Positions 38,301 through 50,366 of a stretch of 64,000 bases of DNA are shown here, one piece after another (the stretch's first letter is position 1; every line of letters begins with the position of its first letter). The translations under genes and the position numbers were made by a program. Below the pieces are notes generated by a model, which was not told the DNA's origin, did no database searches, and saw only the letters and a program-made list of their open reading frames with translations. This stretch comes from Unio delphinus (lineage: Eukaryota; Mollusca; Bivalvia; Unionida; Unionidae): the NCBI GenBank assembly GCA_029339505.1, contig JAQISU010000109.1, positions 710,001-774,000 of the forward strand, given 5' to 3'.

Positions 38301-41300
38301 ATTTTGCTTCATGGGTATGTTAGATGATAAATAATTACTTTTTACCTCATGGGTATGTTAGATGATAAATAATTACGTTTTACCTCATAGGTATGTTAGA
38401 TGATAAATAATTACTTTTTACTGCATGGGTATGTTAGATGATAAATAATTACATTTTGCTTCATGGGTATGTTAGATGATAAATAATTACATTTTATTTC
38501 ATGGGTATGTTAGATGATAAATAATTACATTTTACCTCATGGGTATGTTAGATGATAAATAATTACGTTTTACCTCATAGGTATGTTAGATGATAAATAA
38601 TTACTTTTTACTTCATGGGTATGTTAGATGATAAATAATTACATTTTACTTCATGGGTATGTTAGATGATAAATAATTACATTTTGCTTCATGGGTATGT
38701 TAGATGATAAATAATTACATTTTACTGCATGGGTATGTTAGATGATAAATAATTACATTTTGCTTCATGGGTATGTTAGATGATAAATAATTGCATTTTG
38801 CTTCATGGGTATGTTAGATGATAAATAGTTACTTTTTACCTCATGGGTATGTTAGATGATAAATAATTACATTTTACTTCATGGGTATGTTAGATGATAA
38901 ATAATTACATTTTGCTTCATGGGTATGTTAGATGATAAATAATTACTTTTTACCTCATGGGTATGTTAGATGATAAATAATTACATTTTGCTTCATGGGT
39001 ATGTTAGATGATAAATAATTGCATTTTGCTTCAAGGGTATGTTAGATGGTAAATAATTACATTTTGCTTCATGGGTATGTTAGATGATAAATAATTACTT
39101 TTTACTGCATGGGTATGTTAGATGATAAATAATTACATTTTGCTTCATGGGTATGTTAGATGATAAATAATTACATTTTATTTCATGGGTATATTAGATC
39201 ATAAATAATTACATTTTACCTCATGGGTATGTTAGATGATAAATAATTACATTTTACTTCATGGGTATGTTACATGATAAATAATTACTTTTTACTTCAT
39301 GGGTATGTTAGATGATAAATAATTACATTTTACTTCATGGGTATGTTAGATGATAAATAATTACATTTTGCTTCATGGGTATGTCAGATGATAAATAATT
39401 ACTTTTTACCTCATGGGTATGTTAGATGATAAATAATTACTTTTTACCTCATCGGTATGTTAGATGATAAATAATTACATTTTACTTCATGGGTATGTTA
39501 GATGATAAATAATTACATTTTACCTCATAGGTATGTTAGATGATAAATAATTACTTTTTACTGCATGGGTATGTTAGATGATAAATAATTACATTTTGCT
39601 TCATGGGTATGTTAGATGATAAATAATTACATTTTGCTTCATGGGTATGTTAGATGATAAATAATTAATTTTTACCTCATGGGTATGTTAGATGATAAAT
39701 AATTACATTTTGCTTCATGGGTATGTTAGATGATAAATAATTACTTTTACTGCATGGGTATGTTAGATGATAAATAATTACATTTTGCTTCATGGGTATG
39801 TTAGATGATAAATAATTACATTTTGCTTCATGGGTATGTTAGATGAAAAATAATTACGTTTTACTTCATGGGTATGTTAGATGATAAATAATTACATTTT
39901 GCTTCATGGGTATGTTAGATGAAAAATAATTACGTTTTACTTCATGGGTATGTTAGATGATAAATAATTACATTTTGCTTCATGGGTATGTTAGATGATA
40001 AATAATTACTTTTTACTGCATGGGTATGTTAGATGATAAATAATTACATTTTGCTTAATGGGTATGTTAGATGATAAATAATTACGTTTTGCTTCATGGG
40101 CATGTTAGATGATAAATAATTACGTTTTACTTCATGGGTATGTTAGATGATAAAAAATTACGTTTTACTTCATGGGTATGTTAGATGATAAATAATTACG
40201 TTTTACTTCATGGGTATGTTAGATGATAAATAATTACATTTTGCTTCATGGGTATGTTAGATGAAAAATAATTACGTTTTACCTCATAGGTTTGTTAGAT
40301 GATAAATAATTACATTTTACTTCATGGGTATGTTAGATGATAAATAATTACATTTTACTTCATGGGTATGTTAGATGATAAATTATTAGATTTTGCTTCA
40401 TGGGTATGTTAGATGATAAATAATTACTTTTTACCTCATAGGTATGTTAGATGATAAATAATTACATTTTATTTCATGGGTATGTTAGATGATAAATAAT
40501 TACTTTTTACCTCATGGGTATGTTAGATGATAAATAATTACATTTTGCTTCATGGGTATGTTAGATGATAAATAATTACATTATGCTTCATGGGTATGTT
40601 AGATGATAAATAATTACGTTTTACTTCATGGGTATGTTAGATGATAAATAATTACATTTTGCTTCATGGGTATGTTAGATGATAAATAATTACTTTTTAC
40701 CTCATGGGTATGTTAGATGATAAATAATTACATTTTGCTTCATGGGTATGTTAGATGATAAATAATTACATTTTGCTTCATGGGTATGTTAGATGATAAA
40801 TAATTACTTTTTACCTCATAGGTATGTTAGATGATAAATAATTACTTTTTACCTCATGGGTATGTTAGATGATAAATAATTACTTTTTACCTCATAGGTA
40901 TGTTAGATGATAAATAATTACTTTTTACCTCATAGGTATGTTAGATAATAAATAATTACTTTTTACCTCATAGGTATGTTAGATGATAAATAACTACTTT
41001 TTACCTCATAGGTATGTTAGATGATAAATAATTACTTTTTTACCTCATGGGTATGTTAGATGATAAATAATTACATTTTGCTTCATGGGTATGTTAGATG
41101 ATAAATAATAACATTTTGCTTCATGGGTATGTTAGATGATAAATAATTACATTTTTCTTCATGGGTATGTTAGATGATAAATAATTACTTTTTACCTCAT
41201 GGGTATGTTAGATGATAAATAATTACATTTTGCTTCATGGGTATGTTAGATGATAAATAATTACATTTTACTTCATGGGTATGTCAGATGATAAATAATT

Positions 41301-42702
41301 ACATTTTGCTTCATGGGTATGTTAGATGATAAATAATTACATTTTACTTAATGGGTATGTTAGATGATAAATAATTACATTTTACTTCATGGGTATGTTA
41401 GATGATATATAATTATTTTTTACTGCATTGGTATGTTAGATGATAAATAATTACATTTTGCTTCATGGGTATGTTAGATGATAAATAATTACATTTTGCT
41501 TCATGGGTATGTTAGATGATAAATAATTACTTTTTACCTCATGGGTATGTTAGATGATAAATAATTGCATTTTACTTCATGGGTATGTTAGATGATAAAT
41601 AATTACATTTTGCTTCATGGGTATGTTAGATGATAAATAATTACATTTTGCTTCATGGGTATGTTAGATGATAAATAATCACATTTTACCTCATGGGTAT
41701 GTTAGATGATAAATAATTACATTTTACCTCATGGGTATGTTAGATGATAAATAATTACATTTTGCTTCATGGGTATGTTAGATGATAAATAATTACTTTT
41801 TACCTCATGGGTATGTTAGATGATAAATAATTGCATTTTGCTTCATGGGTATGTTAGATGATAAATAATTACATTTTGCTTCATGGGTATGTTAGATGAT
41901 AAATAATTACATTTTGCTTCATGGGTATGTTAGATGATAATTAATTACATTTTACCTCATGGGTATGTTAGATGATAAATAATTACTTTTTACCTCATGG
42001 GTATGTTAGATGATAAATAATTACATTTTACTTCATGGGTATGTTAGATGATAAATAATTACATTTTGCTTCATGGGTATGTTAGATGATAAATAATTAC
42101 ATTTTGCTTCATGGGTATGTTAGATGATAAATAATTACATTTTGCTTCATGGGTATGTTAGATGATAAATAATTACATTTTGCTTCATGGGTATGTTAGA
42201 TGATAAATAATTACATTTGCTTCATGGGTATGTTAGATGATAAATAATTACATTTTACTTCATGGGTATGTTAGATGATAAATAATTACTTTTTACTGCA
42301 TGGGTATGTTAGATGATAAATAATTACATTTTGCTTCATGGGTATGTTAGATGATAAATAATTACATTTTGCTTCATGGGTATGTTAGAAGATAAATAAT
42401 TACATTTTACCTCATGGGTATGTTAGATGATAAATAATTACATTTTGCTTCATGGGTATGTTAGATGATAAATAATTACATTTTGCTTCATGGGTATGTT
42501 AGATGATAAATAATTACATTTTACCTCATGGGTATGTTAGATGATAAATAATTACATTTTGCTTCATGGGTATGTTAGATGATAAATAATTACTTTTTAC
42601 CTCATGGGTATGTTAGATGATAAATAATTACATTTTGCTTCATGGGTATGTTAGATGATAAATAATTACATTTGACTTCATGGGTATGTTATGTTATACA
42701 TA
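35371..42702. repeat. 38-bp satellite array, ~190 monomers
   Basis: 7.3 kb of head-to-tail units, each containing GGGTATGTTAGATGATAAAT and AATTACATTTT. The variable part distinguishes monomer classes: GCTTCAT, ACCTCAT, ACTTCAT, ACTGCAT and ATTTCAT, with GGG or AGG following. Indels are rare, single-base events such as near 37885. Local higher-order structure is clear: a rare ACTTAATAGG class recurs 570 bp apart (36103 and 36673, 15 monomers), and a rare TCAAGGG class 760 bp apart (38271 and 39031, 20 monomers), each inside matching monomer orders. There is no coding capacity: 38 is not a multiple of three and TAA stops recur. Confidence 0.98.
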
Positions 42703-43424
42703 ATTTGTCAACTTATTAAATCTTTATATCTAAAGTAAGGTATGCTGAATTTTTATTAGTTTCAAAAGAAAGTGTCACTTTTGGTCTACTTAAAATTTTA
42801 ATTTAAAGTCACAATGGATGTGCATTGATCAACTTGTCCATCTGGTCTGGAATGGATTAATTTTGTGTTTTTCTGCTTTTGATGGACTGGATGTATAAAC
42901 TGTGTCAATCCGCATGAAGTTAATGTGATTTGAGCAGGGAGGAACCCATCTTATAACAGCCTCATGCGTATTTCTGTTTTGCCATTGGTTGTTTGGAATA
43001 ATTATGTGGGAAATATGTAAACTGATTCAATTGAAATTATCAAAAATACGCTTTATGATATCAAGTTCATTTCATTTAAGTGCCGTATTGAAAATGTGAT
43101 TGCATTTGGTGATGTAGTCATGTGATTGCATTTGGTGATGTAGTCAAAACTGCAATACAGTTGTGGCTCAATAAACTCATGCACATTGTTCACGTTATCA
43201 TTTCTTCTTTCAAATGGACGAAACAGCTTTTTAGTTTATCCGCAAACAATCTAAAAAACTAAAACCTAAAGTGTCTACTACTTGAGTGAACATGGTTTGT
43301 TTACAAAGTAATTCCAAATACAATACACTATAATCAGACAAAATATGAAGCCATGTAATGGGGAAAAATATTGTACGACTGCGACAATGTAAAGTTGGCG
43401 GACAAAATATGAGCATATAATAAT
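42703..43424. other. Low-copy stretch with a 26-bp duplication
   Basis: TGTGATTGCATTTGGTGATG plus TAGTCA occurs twice in tandem at 43095-43120 and 43121-43146. Otherwise nothing is recognisable. Confidence 0.6.
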
Positions 43425-43795
43425 ATTAGGAGCTAGCCCCCTAAAGCAGTAATATTCGGAGCTAGCATATTAAAGCAGTAATATTCGGAGCTAGCATCCT
43501 AATGCAGTAATATTCGGAGCTAGCATCCTAATGCAGTAATATTCGGAGCTAGCAGAATAAATGAAGTAATATTAGGAGTTAGCAGCCTAAATGCAGTAAT
43601 ATTCAGGGCTAGCAGCCTAAATGTAGTAATATTAGGAGCTAGCAGCCTAAAGGCAGTAATATTAGGAGCTAGCAGCCTAAATGCAGTAATATTAGGAGAA
43701 AGCTGTCTAAATGCAGTAGTGTTAGGAGCTAGCACCCTAAAGCAGTAATATTCGGAGCTAGCAACCTAAATGCAGTAATATTAGGAGCTGGCTTT
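43425..43795. repeat. 30-bp minisatellite, ~12 copies
   Basis: Units contain GTAATATTAGGAGCTAGCAG plus CCTAAATGCA; shorter 28- to 29-bp units lead on the left. The 30-bp period keeps one minus-strand frame open with 10-residue units such as LLAPNITAFR. This is repeat coding by chance. Confidence 0.95.
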
Positions 43796-44204
43796 AGGAA
43801 ACACAAATTACTTTGCCTACTACGATTGATTTGACTATACGTCAAAAATAGAATGATATAAAAATCATTGTTTTTATTTATCCGGGTAATGAATTCTTTA
43901 AACATTTCCTAATTCGTCACATAATGGCGACAATCAACAGAATGCAATTAGTACCGTGGAGCTGATTGCAAATGTTTCTCTGTAAAGCATTACGAAATAT
44001 TTCATAGTTCTTCCTTGGACAGACCATGATATTTCCATGCTCATCTTAGGTAACTGTGTCCGCTGTAATCAATACAATGTCTAACCGGAGTAAGAACCGA
44101 CATTTTTTTGTTACACGGCAGACTAAATTGTCAAACAATTTGAAAATGGGGTTGTTCATAGCTGTGTTTCTGTTCAGGTTAATTTATGCCGTTTTCAGTA
44201 CCTA
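43796..44204. other. Low-copy stretch, no feature seen
   Basis: No recognised repeats or frames. Confidence 0.5.
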
Positions 44205-44415
44205 GTAATCGCTTTGCAGTGGTTGTTAACCATTATATGTGCTGGTTTATTCTGATTTTGATTTATTTGCTTGCAGTGAACCATTGGAATTGCTCGTTTA
44301 TTCCGATCTGTATCGCATTGCAGTGATAGTGAACCTTTGGATTTGCTCGTTTATTCTGATCCGTATCGCATTGGAGTGCCTCTGATCCATTATATTTGCC
44401 AGTTTATTCCGAAAT
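44205..44415. repeat. ~60-bp tandem repeat, ~3.5 copies
   Basis: Diverged copies share GTATCGCATTGCAGTG, GAACCATTGGAATTGCTCG and TTTATTCCGAT. Confidence 0.88.
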
Positions 44416-44821
44416 AACCAACTACGAGTATAGTTACACCCGTATAAGGATTCGTTATTAAAATAGCTGGATTGCAGCTAGGAAGCACGTTTTACACTAT
44501 TTACCAAAAATTATTTCCTGGTTGCATTTGTCCAAAGAGTCAACAATGGTCATCCGGTTAAGTTTCCTTTGAAAATTGAACTGATATCCACTGATGTACA
44601 CTGATTTAAAAAATGAACTTTGTCTGCATGACTGGCTAGAAAGCTTGATAAAAATAATTGAACGAAAATTATAAACTTCTGTATATAACGTAAGCTGTAC
44701 ATCAATTAGTATGCACCGTGTTCTGCTGTAACGCCATAATTATCCAGTAAATAACTGAAGTCCCCCATATAGATAACGTGAAAACTTGGTTGACCACCCT
44801 GTCCGCTAGAGCGCGCCTTTA
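44416..44821. other. Low-copy stretch, no feature seen
   Basis: No recognisable content before the MITE. Confidence 0.5.
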
Positions 44822-44829
44822 CATACTTA

Positions 44830-44986
44830 CAGCGCCGGACTAAGCACCGTGGAGGCCCATAAGCAGTCAAAATTTTGGGGCCCCAGACCCACGGTCATGG
44901 TCTCATGGGGGCCCCTGATGGGGCCCATAAAAGTCGCGGGGCCCATAGGCAGTTGCCTACTCTGTCTAATGGGTAATCCGGGACTG
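44830..44986 (-). mobile_element. 157-bp hAT MITE (family C), copy 2
   Basis: The same 157-bp element as at 25718-25874, in inverse orientation, with ends CAGCGCCGGACTA and CAGTCCCGGATTA. Perfect 8-bp target-site duplication CATACTTA lies at 44822-44829 and 44987-44994. Only a few substitutions separate it from copy 1, suggesting recent activity. Confidence 0.96.
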
Positions 44987-44994
44987 CATACTTA

Positions 44995-45384
44995 GAACTT
45001 ACAGCAAGAACATAGAACAGTAACAGACCAACGTATTGACTGGCCATCCGGTCAACAATGAGCGGAAGAATCGCCTTCGTAGGCTCAGTCCGCTGTGAAA
45101 AGGCAACAAAAATGAATTGAACAATAGGGCTAAAGGCGTGATTATGCTGATATTGAAAGACTTGTACAAGTTAAACAGAGATTACAGACATGAACTGGAG
45201 GGAAGACGTTATCAGGCTCTTTGTAGCCATACCGTTTTGTAATGACATTTAACCTTCATATACCGACTCCAAGCTGAGACCTTCCATAAATGAGATTTAG
45301 TTTAGGTTTATATTTAAGAAAAGTTTTTGTTTGATTTTACATCATCGTTCGTGTTTTTAAACAAAACAAACTTAAATGACTTCC
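44995..45384. other. Low-copy stretch, no feature seen
   Basis: No repeats or convincing frames between the MITE and the SINE. Confidence 0.5.
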
Positions 45385-45396
45385 ACCTAACATCGT

Positions 45397-45717
45397 TACC
45401 GCTCCGTTGGCCTAGTGGTTAGAGTGTCCGCCCCGGAAGCGGGAGGTCGTCGGTTCGATCCCCGGCCGAGTCATACCAAAGACTTACAAAAAATGGTGCT
45501 AACAGCTGCCTCGCTTGACGCTCAGCATAAAGAGGTTAGTGTTAGGACTGGTCGGCCTGGTGTCAGGATAATGTGACTGGGTGAGACATCATGCTACATG
45601 TCTGCGGCATGATGTCTCAGTGCTAGACATCACTATAAACTGCCTCACTGCAGACATCGTAGCGATATGACTGAAAAATTGTTAAAGCTACGTTAAAAAT
45701 CCTAATCAAACAAACAA
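45397..45717 (+). mobile_element. SINE-B, full-length copy with 12-bp TSD
   Basis: A tRNA-derived SINE of about 321 bp. The head has A box TGGCCTAGTGG and B box GGTTCGATCCC; the anticodon-stem region TCCGC-CCCGGAA-GCGGG folds and would place CGG in the anticodon. A body of about 230 bp follows, with GTGTTAGGACTGGTCGGCCT, GTGTCAGGATAATGTGACTG and GACATCGTAGCGATATGACT. The tail is AAAAATCCTAATC then (AAAC)n. The duplication ACCTAACATCGT lies at 45385-45396 and 45718-45729. It serves as the reference for the other copies. The body may match a known conserved invertebrate SINE central domain, which I cannot check here. Confidence 0.95.
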
Positions 45718-45729
45718 ACCTAACATCGT

Positions 45730-46320
45730 CAAGGTCTGGCAGTAGTCAACGTGTTGTATTAAAGTCGACCCTACTTTGATATCATCATGTATTTAAGTTT
45801 GTAACAAGATATGTTTATTGTGTGTAAAGGGTCGTATTCGCACCACTAAAATTCGATAGCCTTTTAATAATTGGCTTTACAATGGCTTTTAATGTCAATC
45901 AGACGAAGATAAAGTCTTTTTATTCAACAAGAAATGGGTCTCCATTCGTCAAATTTCATCGCGTTTTGATTAGTAAATTGCAGTCAGTTATAACAAATTA
46001 CAGTCAGGTCATATGATACCAATGGTTACCGTCTTCAAGTGCAGATATGAAAACACCCGAGGCTTTCATCCATGAAGGTAGGATGATTTTTTTTAATGGT
46101 ACATGGACACAAGACAAATTTCTTCCAGTTTAAATCTTGCATATTAATCTCATATATCCGTTCGCACGACACGCATGGATGACGTGCACCTATTGCATCG
46201 CTTACATACATACACACTTTCAACTTCACGTACCTGAATACATATTTATGTACCTACCTTCATTCCAAAACATAATCTGTTTCCAAACACTGATTGGTGT
46301 ACATCATACAATAATACTTG
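45730..46320. other. Low-copy stretch, no gene recognised
   Basis: Overlapping unrecognised frames of 64 and 70 codons on opposite strands at 46035-46349; the plus one runs into the MITE. No domain is visible. Confidence 0.5.
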
Positions 46321-46328
46321 GGTTGATT

Positions 46329-46485
46329 CAGTCCCGGATTACCCATTAGGCAGAGTAGGCAACTGCCTATGGGCCCCGCGACTTTTATGGGCCCCATCAG
46401 GGGCCCCCATGAGACCGTGACCGTGGGTCTGGGGCCCCAAAAGTTTGACTACCTATGGGCCTCCACGGTGCTTAATCCGGCGCTG
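46329..46485 (+). mobile_element. 157-bp hAT MITE (family C), copy 3
   Basis: Same length and ends as copies 1 and 2, with a perfect 8-bp duplication GGTTGATT at 46321-46328 and 46486-46493. It differs from copy 1 at only a few positions (GAGACCGTGACC instead of GAGACCATGACC; ACTACCTATGGG instead of ACTGCCAATGGG). Confidence 0.96.
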
Positions 46486-46605
46486 GGTTGATTGACTTAA
46501 TCCCGTTTATAGTGTATTGTCTAATAGCCTAACTTAGCTTGTCTTATGCAACGAGAGCATTATATATTGACCACGGAAACACCATAGTAGTCTATCCGGC
46601 CTAAC

Positions 46606-46674
46606 CCAGGACTCGAACTCAGTACTCGTGTATAGGAGTCCAGCGCTCTAACGACAGAGCTACCGCGTCTCCCC
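46606..46674 (-). mobile_element. tRNA-like sequence, probable SINE head
   Basis: On the minus strand: GGTAGCTCTGTCGTTAGAGC (A-box region), GCGCTGGACTCC and GAGTTCGAGTCCTGG (B-box region). Anticodon and acceptor stems do not pair properly, so it is not a working tRNA. It differs from the heads of SINE-A and SINE-B and is either a third SINE family or a tRNA pseudogene. Its 3' limit is unclear. Confidence 0.6.
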
Positions 46675-47615
46675 ATTTCAACAATAATTTTTTTTTCATG
46701 ACGATGAATGCCCATGAACTGGGCTATTAATTTTATTTAATATATCATTAGTAATCAAAAATATCTTATATTGTATTTTAATGGATAAAACATGTAATTT
46801 GTTTGAATAATTTAACTCAGTACACAATTTGAAAGCATCTACTTTACCGTGATTTCACACGCAGAATGCATCATAGACTAGTGTAGACGTTTTACCAAAT
46901 CGAGACTGATGAGAGATAACTAAAATATATCAACATAGCAAGCATGACGTAACAAGTGTACTTTGTTTCTGTCTATCTGTTTGTGAGTAGAATCTTGTAT
47001 GCATGCATGTACATGTATGCAATGACAAGCAGCTATTAGAGTTAGAAATCTCTTCTGAGAACGAACGATTCCAGATATTAATGGTAGTTGAAAGTTTATA
47101 TATTTATGTAAAAAAAAAATAATCGGGTGTTATTTATAGGACCGGGGATAATTAAACAACTGAAGTTTAGAAAAGCTGATGTTTTACTGAAAAGTTACCG
47201 GAATAATGTGTAAATAACAAAGAAAACTCCCGAATGGATACATTAGAAGCAAGGTCGCGGAAAAGATAGGTTAACTAATACGAAATTCCGGAGGACAACA
47301 CCAGTCAGGGTTTCCTCCGTTGTCACATTTTGTAATTCAATGATGCCCACTGGTGAAATTTCCTTTGGGTCAGCAAATCCTGTCAGCTGTCCTGTAAATG
47401 AAAAAACTAACTTCATGGTGTGAAGGGCTAAAAAGTATAATCTAATCTGGACAACTATTGCGGTAATTTAATTGACATGAAAACATTTAATTCTATCCAT
47501 TCGCTAATACTTTTTCAGGTGTGACTTCTGGTTACAATTTTATTCAAACAGATGCTTATTATTTAACAGTTTAAAGAATATTTTTAAGATAAAGAAAATT
47601 AATAGATAATAAATA
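46675..47615. other. Low-copy stretch, no gene recognised
   Basis: AT-rich on the left; 47270-47410 is more balanced. A small GCATGCATGTACATGTATGC palindromic patch sits at about 47001. No feature is identified. Confidence 0.5.
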
Positions 47616-47618
47616 AAT

Positions 47619-47754
47619 ACACATACATACATACATACATACATACATACATACATACATACATACATACATACATACATACATACATACATACATACAT
47701 ACATACATACATACATACATACATACATACATACATACATACATACATACATAC
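47619..47754. repeat. (CATA)n microsatellite
   Basis: About 34 perfect CATA units. Long frames on the minus strand (MYVC repeats) are this tract. Confidence 0.98.
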
Positions 47755-48384
47755 TTTTTTAAAGGACTTATTAGAAAAGATAACCCGTGTGAAAATGAAC
47801 GAAATCATCATATTAAACATAAATATCCTTAACCAAAAGAACCACGCTGATATTGCAGATAAAGATGGCGATGAGCGTAGATTATTATTTTTATCGAAAA
47901 TGTTTGACCTTCTTCACCCGATCCGATATCACATCTAAATCAAATTTCCGTTTCCAGTCAACTTAGAATGATAAGGATAATTCATGCGCACTCCATTTCA
48001 CCCTACTCCGTTTTAATCCGATTATATAACCGTACTGCTGCTCTCTGGATTGCAGACAAAATATAAATGCTTCGATATGCAATCAAGAAAACCGAAATGT
48101 TAATTGCAATCTTGGACAAACTGAACATGCAGTGTAAAATCAATAGTCCAAACAATCACGCCTCTTTAGCAGTAGCCACGTGTCAAATCATTTCATTTTC
48201 TTTCAGATGTTATCTGTATAATTTTAATGAGTACTGATATCATGTGACATGACATAGCAAGCGGACTGCAAAGAAATCACTGGTTCTTAATGACTCTTTT
48301 AGCTTAAATGCATATGGGCTAAGAAAATTTTGGTTTTCTGCAAGCTATAATTATGAACTGGTGAATTTCTTCTGAAACATACTC
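47755..48384. other. Low-copy region, candidate conserved non-coding DNA
   Basis: Between about 47840 and 48280 the sequence is non-repetitive with balanced composition. It contains a CACGTG E-box (48178-48183) and several GATA- and TAAT-type cores. No reading frame is maintained. Regulatory function is only a possibility. Confidence 0.3.
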
Positions 48385-48862
48385 TCACCATTATACTGCT
48401 GCACTCAATACTATTTTATTATCTCGTTATTATACTGTCTCACTCAATACTCATTAATGCTCTATTATACGTCTCAGTAAATACTCACATAATGTATCAG
48501 TCCATATGCATTTATACTCTCTCTATTGTACTGTCTCAGTCAATACTCATTTTTGCTCATTTTATTATACTGTCTCAGTCAATACTCATTTATAAAATAG
48601 TATACTGTCCCAGTCAATACTCATTTGCACTCTCTATTATACTGTCTCGGTAAATACTCCTTTATACTATTTTTTTTATACTGTCTTAGTCAATACTCAT
48701 TTATACTTTAGTATATTGTTTCAGTAAATACTCATTTATACTCTCTTTGTTATACTGCCTAAGTACATACTCAGTAACACTTTATTATACTGTCTCAGTT
48801 AATGCTTGTTTATAATCTCATATTATATATCAGTCCATACGCATTTATACTCTCATTAACTT
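48385..48862. repeat. ~39-bp minisatellite, ~12 copies
   Basis: Diverged units share TATTATACTGTCTCAGTCAA and TACTCATTTATACTCTC. Confidence 0.92.
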
Positions 48863-49133
48863 TAAACAAAATAATTAGCAACAATATTCTGGCTTTGTTG
48901 GAAATGTAACATGACGTTTACATCTTTCCTTATATAGTCAACATCTAAATACAATTAACATCAATACTTGGTCACAAGAAATATCGGTCATTTATCATTG
49001 CGTTCACATCGGTCATATGTGTCAATTTATTTATAAAATGTTTATCTCTGCTAATGTCAACAAATAAGTTTTAAACGGCTTACGATGACACCCTCATTAT
49101 ATCAAGTGAAGTTATCAAAGTATCAGGTAGAAC
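48863..49133. other. Low-copy spacer, no feature seen
   Basis: AT-rich sequence with no recognisable content. Confidence 0.5.
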
Positions 49134-49256
49134 GTTCAGAATGTGCACATAATGTGTGTACAGAATGTGCGTACAGAACGTTTGTAGAACGTGTACAAAA
49201 TGTGCACACAATGTGTACATAACGTGTGTGAACATTTGCAGAATGTGTACAGAATT
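49134..49256. repeat. Degenerate ACAGAATGTGTA-type short repeat
   Basis: About 10 imperfect copies of an 11- to 12-bp unit such as ACAGAATGTGT, ACAGAACGTTT and ACACAATGTGT. Confidence 0.85.
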
Positions 49257-49412
49257 TCAAGAAAAAAAGGATCTGGTTAAGTAATTCCGTTTTTAAAGAA
49301 GTTAAATGACAAATGAATGTTACTAGTGTTTTTAAAAAGTACCGTTAGAACGTGTATGATCTTATTCTGACACCTATTTGGGTGCAAAAGACACTCACCA
49401 ACTCTGTATGAC

Positions 49413-49414
49413 AG

Positions 49415-49503
<89 letters not shown>

Positions 49504-49504
49504 C
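49413..49504. repeat. (GTCT)n-(CT)n-(CA)n compound microsatellite
   Basis: Three successive simple tracts, TCTG, TC and AC, in about 90 bp. Confidence 0.96.
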
Positions 49505-50365
49505 AACATAAATAATTTAACCAAGTTACTGAAGTTTGTGGTCCATTTGTATAGAAGAAATTGGGTCTGTTGATGGATATTAGATTTGTTTCCCCTAATT
49601 TTCACACCAATCGGGTAATGTTACTCTCATCTGATTCTTAAAACTGGCGGTGCTTTATGACCAAATAAAAAGATCAGACTAATCGCCCATCATATTTGTA
49701 GTCTTTCATCTTCACCAATTTTATGAAAACGTTGCCCTCGTGAGAGCTCTTTTTCCGATAAGATTCAGAATAGGTCCGCCCCTCTCGGTGTTTTTCCACT
49801 GTAAATGTCAAAGTCGATCTAACACTGATGAGACTTTGAAGAAATTAAATTCAATTTATCAGATCTAATGGGCACCGTTCTCCGCAACTGATATTATAAT
49901 CTTGGGTAAAGGCGGTGTCGAAATTGTTTTGGCTAAAGTTTAATAAATATATGTGATTTTCATAATTGGGCTAAATTGGTGGTTTTGTAGCTTCTTTTGA
50001 ACGTGGATTTCAAGCTGCTACTTTGAAATCAGATGAAATCATCGAGACACTTTAAAATGTAGTGGCCATCAACGATGCCCTGTACTGTACTATACAATTA
50101 CACGATGAAGTTCATTTTTACAAAACTTACATCCACGGCTAACATTGGTTTTAATCATTACCAAGCCTGGTGGCAAAGGGATGGGTGACAGATAACCACA
50201 TTTCCCTTGGAAATAAAATAAAAAATAAAGTAGGTTCAGCTGATTTATTGCTCGTTTTACAAAGTAAACACACATCATTAAAATTGGTTGATCCTGAATA
50301 ATCTATAGCATATATACCTCTGTTTGCTTATAGTCGGAGATGTAAGGATTGCTGCTTTTTAAATA
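49505..50365. other. Low-copy region, candidate conserved non-coding DNA
   Basis: 49550-50060 is non-repetitive with balanced composition. It carries CCAAT, GATAAG and TAAT cores (CACACCAATCGGGTAATG, TTCCGATAAGATTCAG). No frame is open through it. It is the most enhancer-like island of the window by eye, but unproven. Confidence 0.3.
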
Positions 50366-50366
50366 C

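Noticed and set aside
35371..42702. CRISPR-like or gene-coding array
   Set aside because: There is no unique spacer; the variable 7 bp belongs to a few recurrent classes; stops occur in all frames.
45397..45475. Functional tRNA gene (CGG anticodon)
   Set aside because: It is the head of a SINE with a body, tail and target-site duplication, and its acceptor stem does not pair.
46606..46674. Functional tRNA gene on the minus strand
   Set aside because: Anticodon and acceptor stems are not paired, so it is listed as a SINE head or pseudogene.
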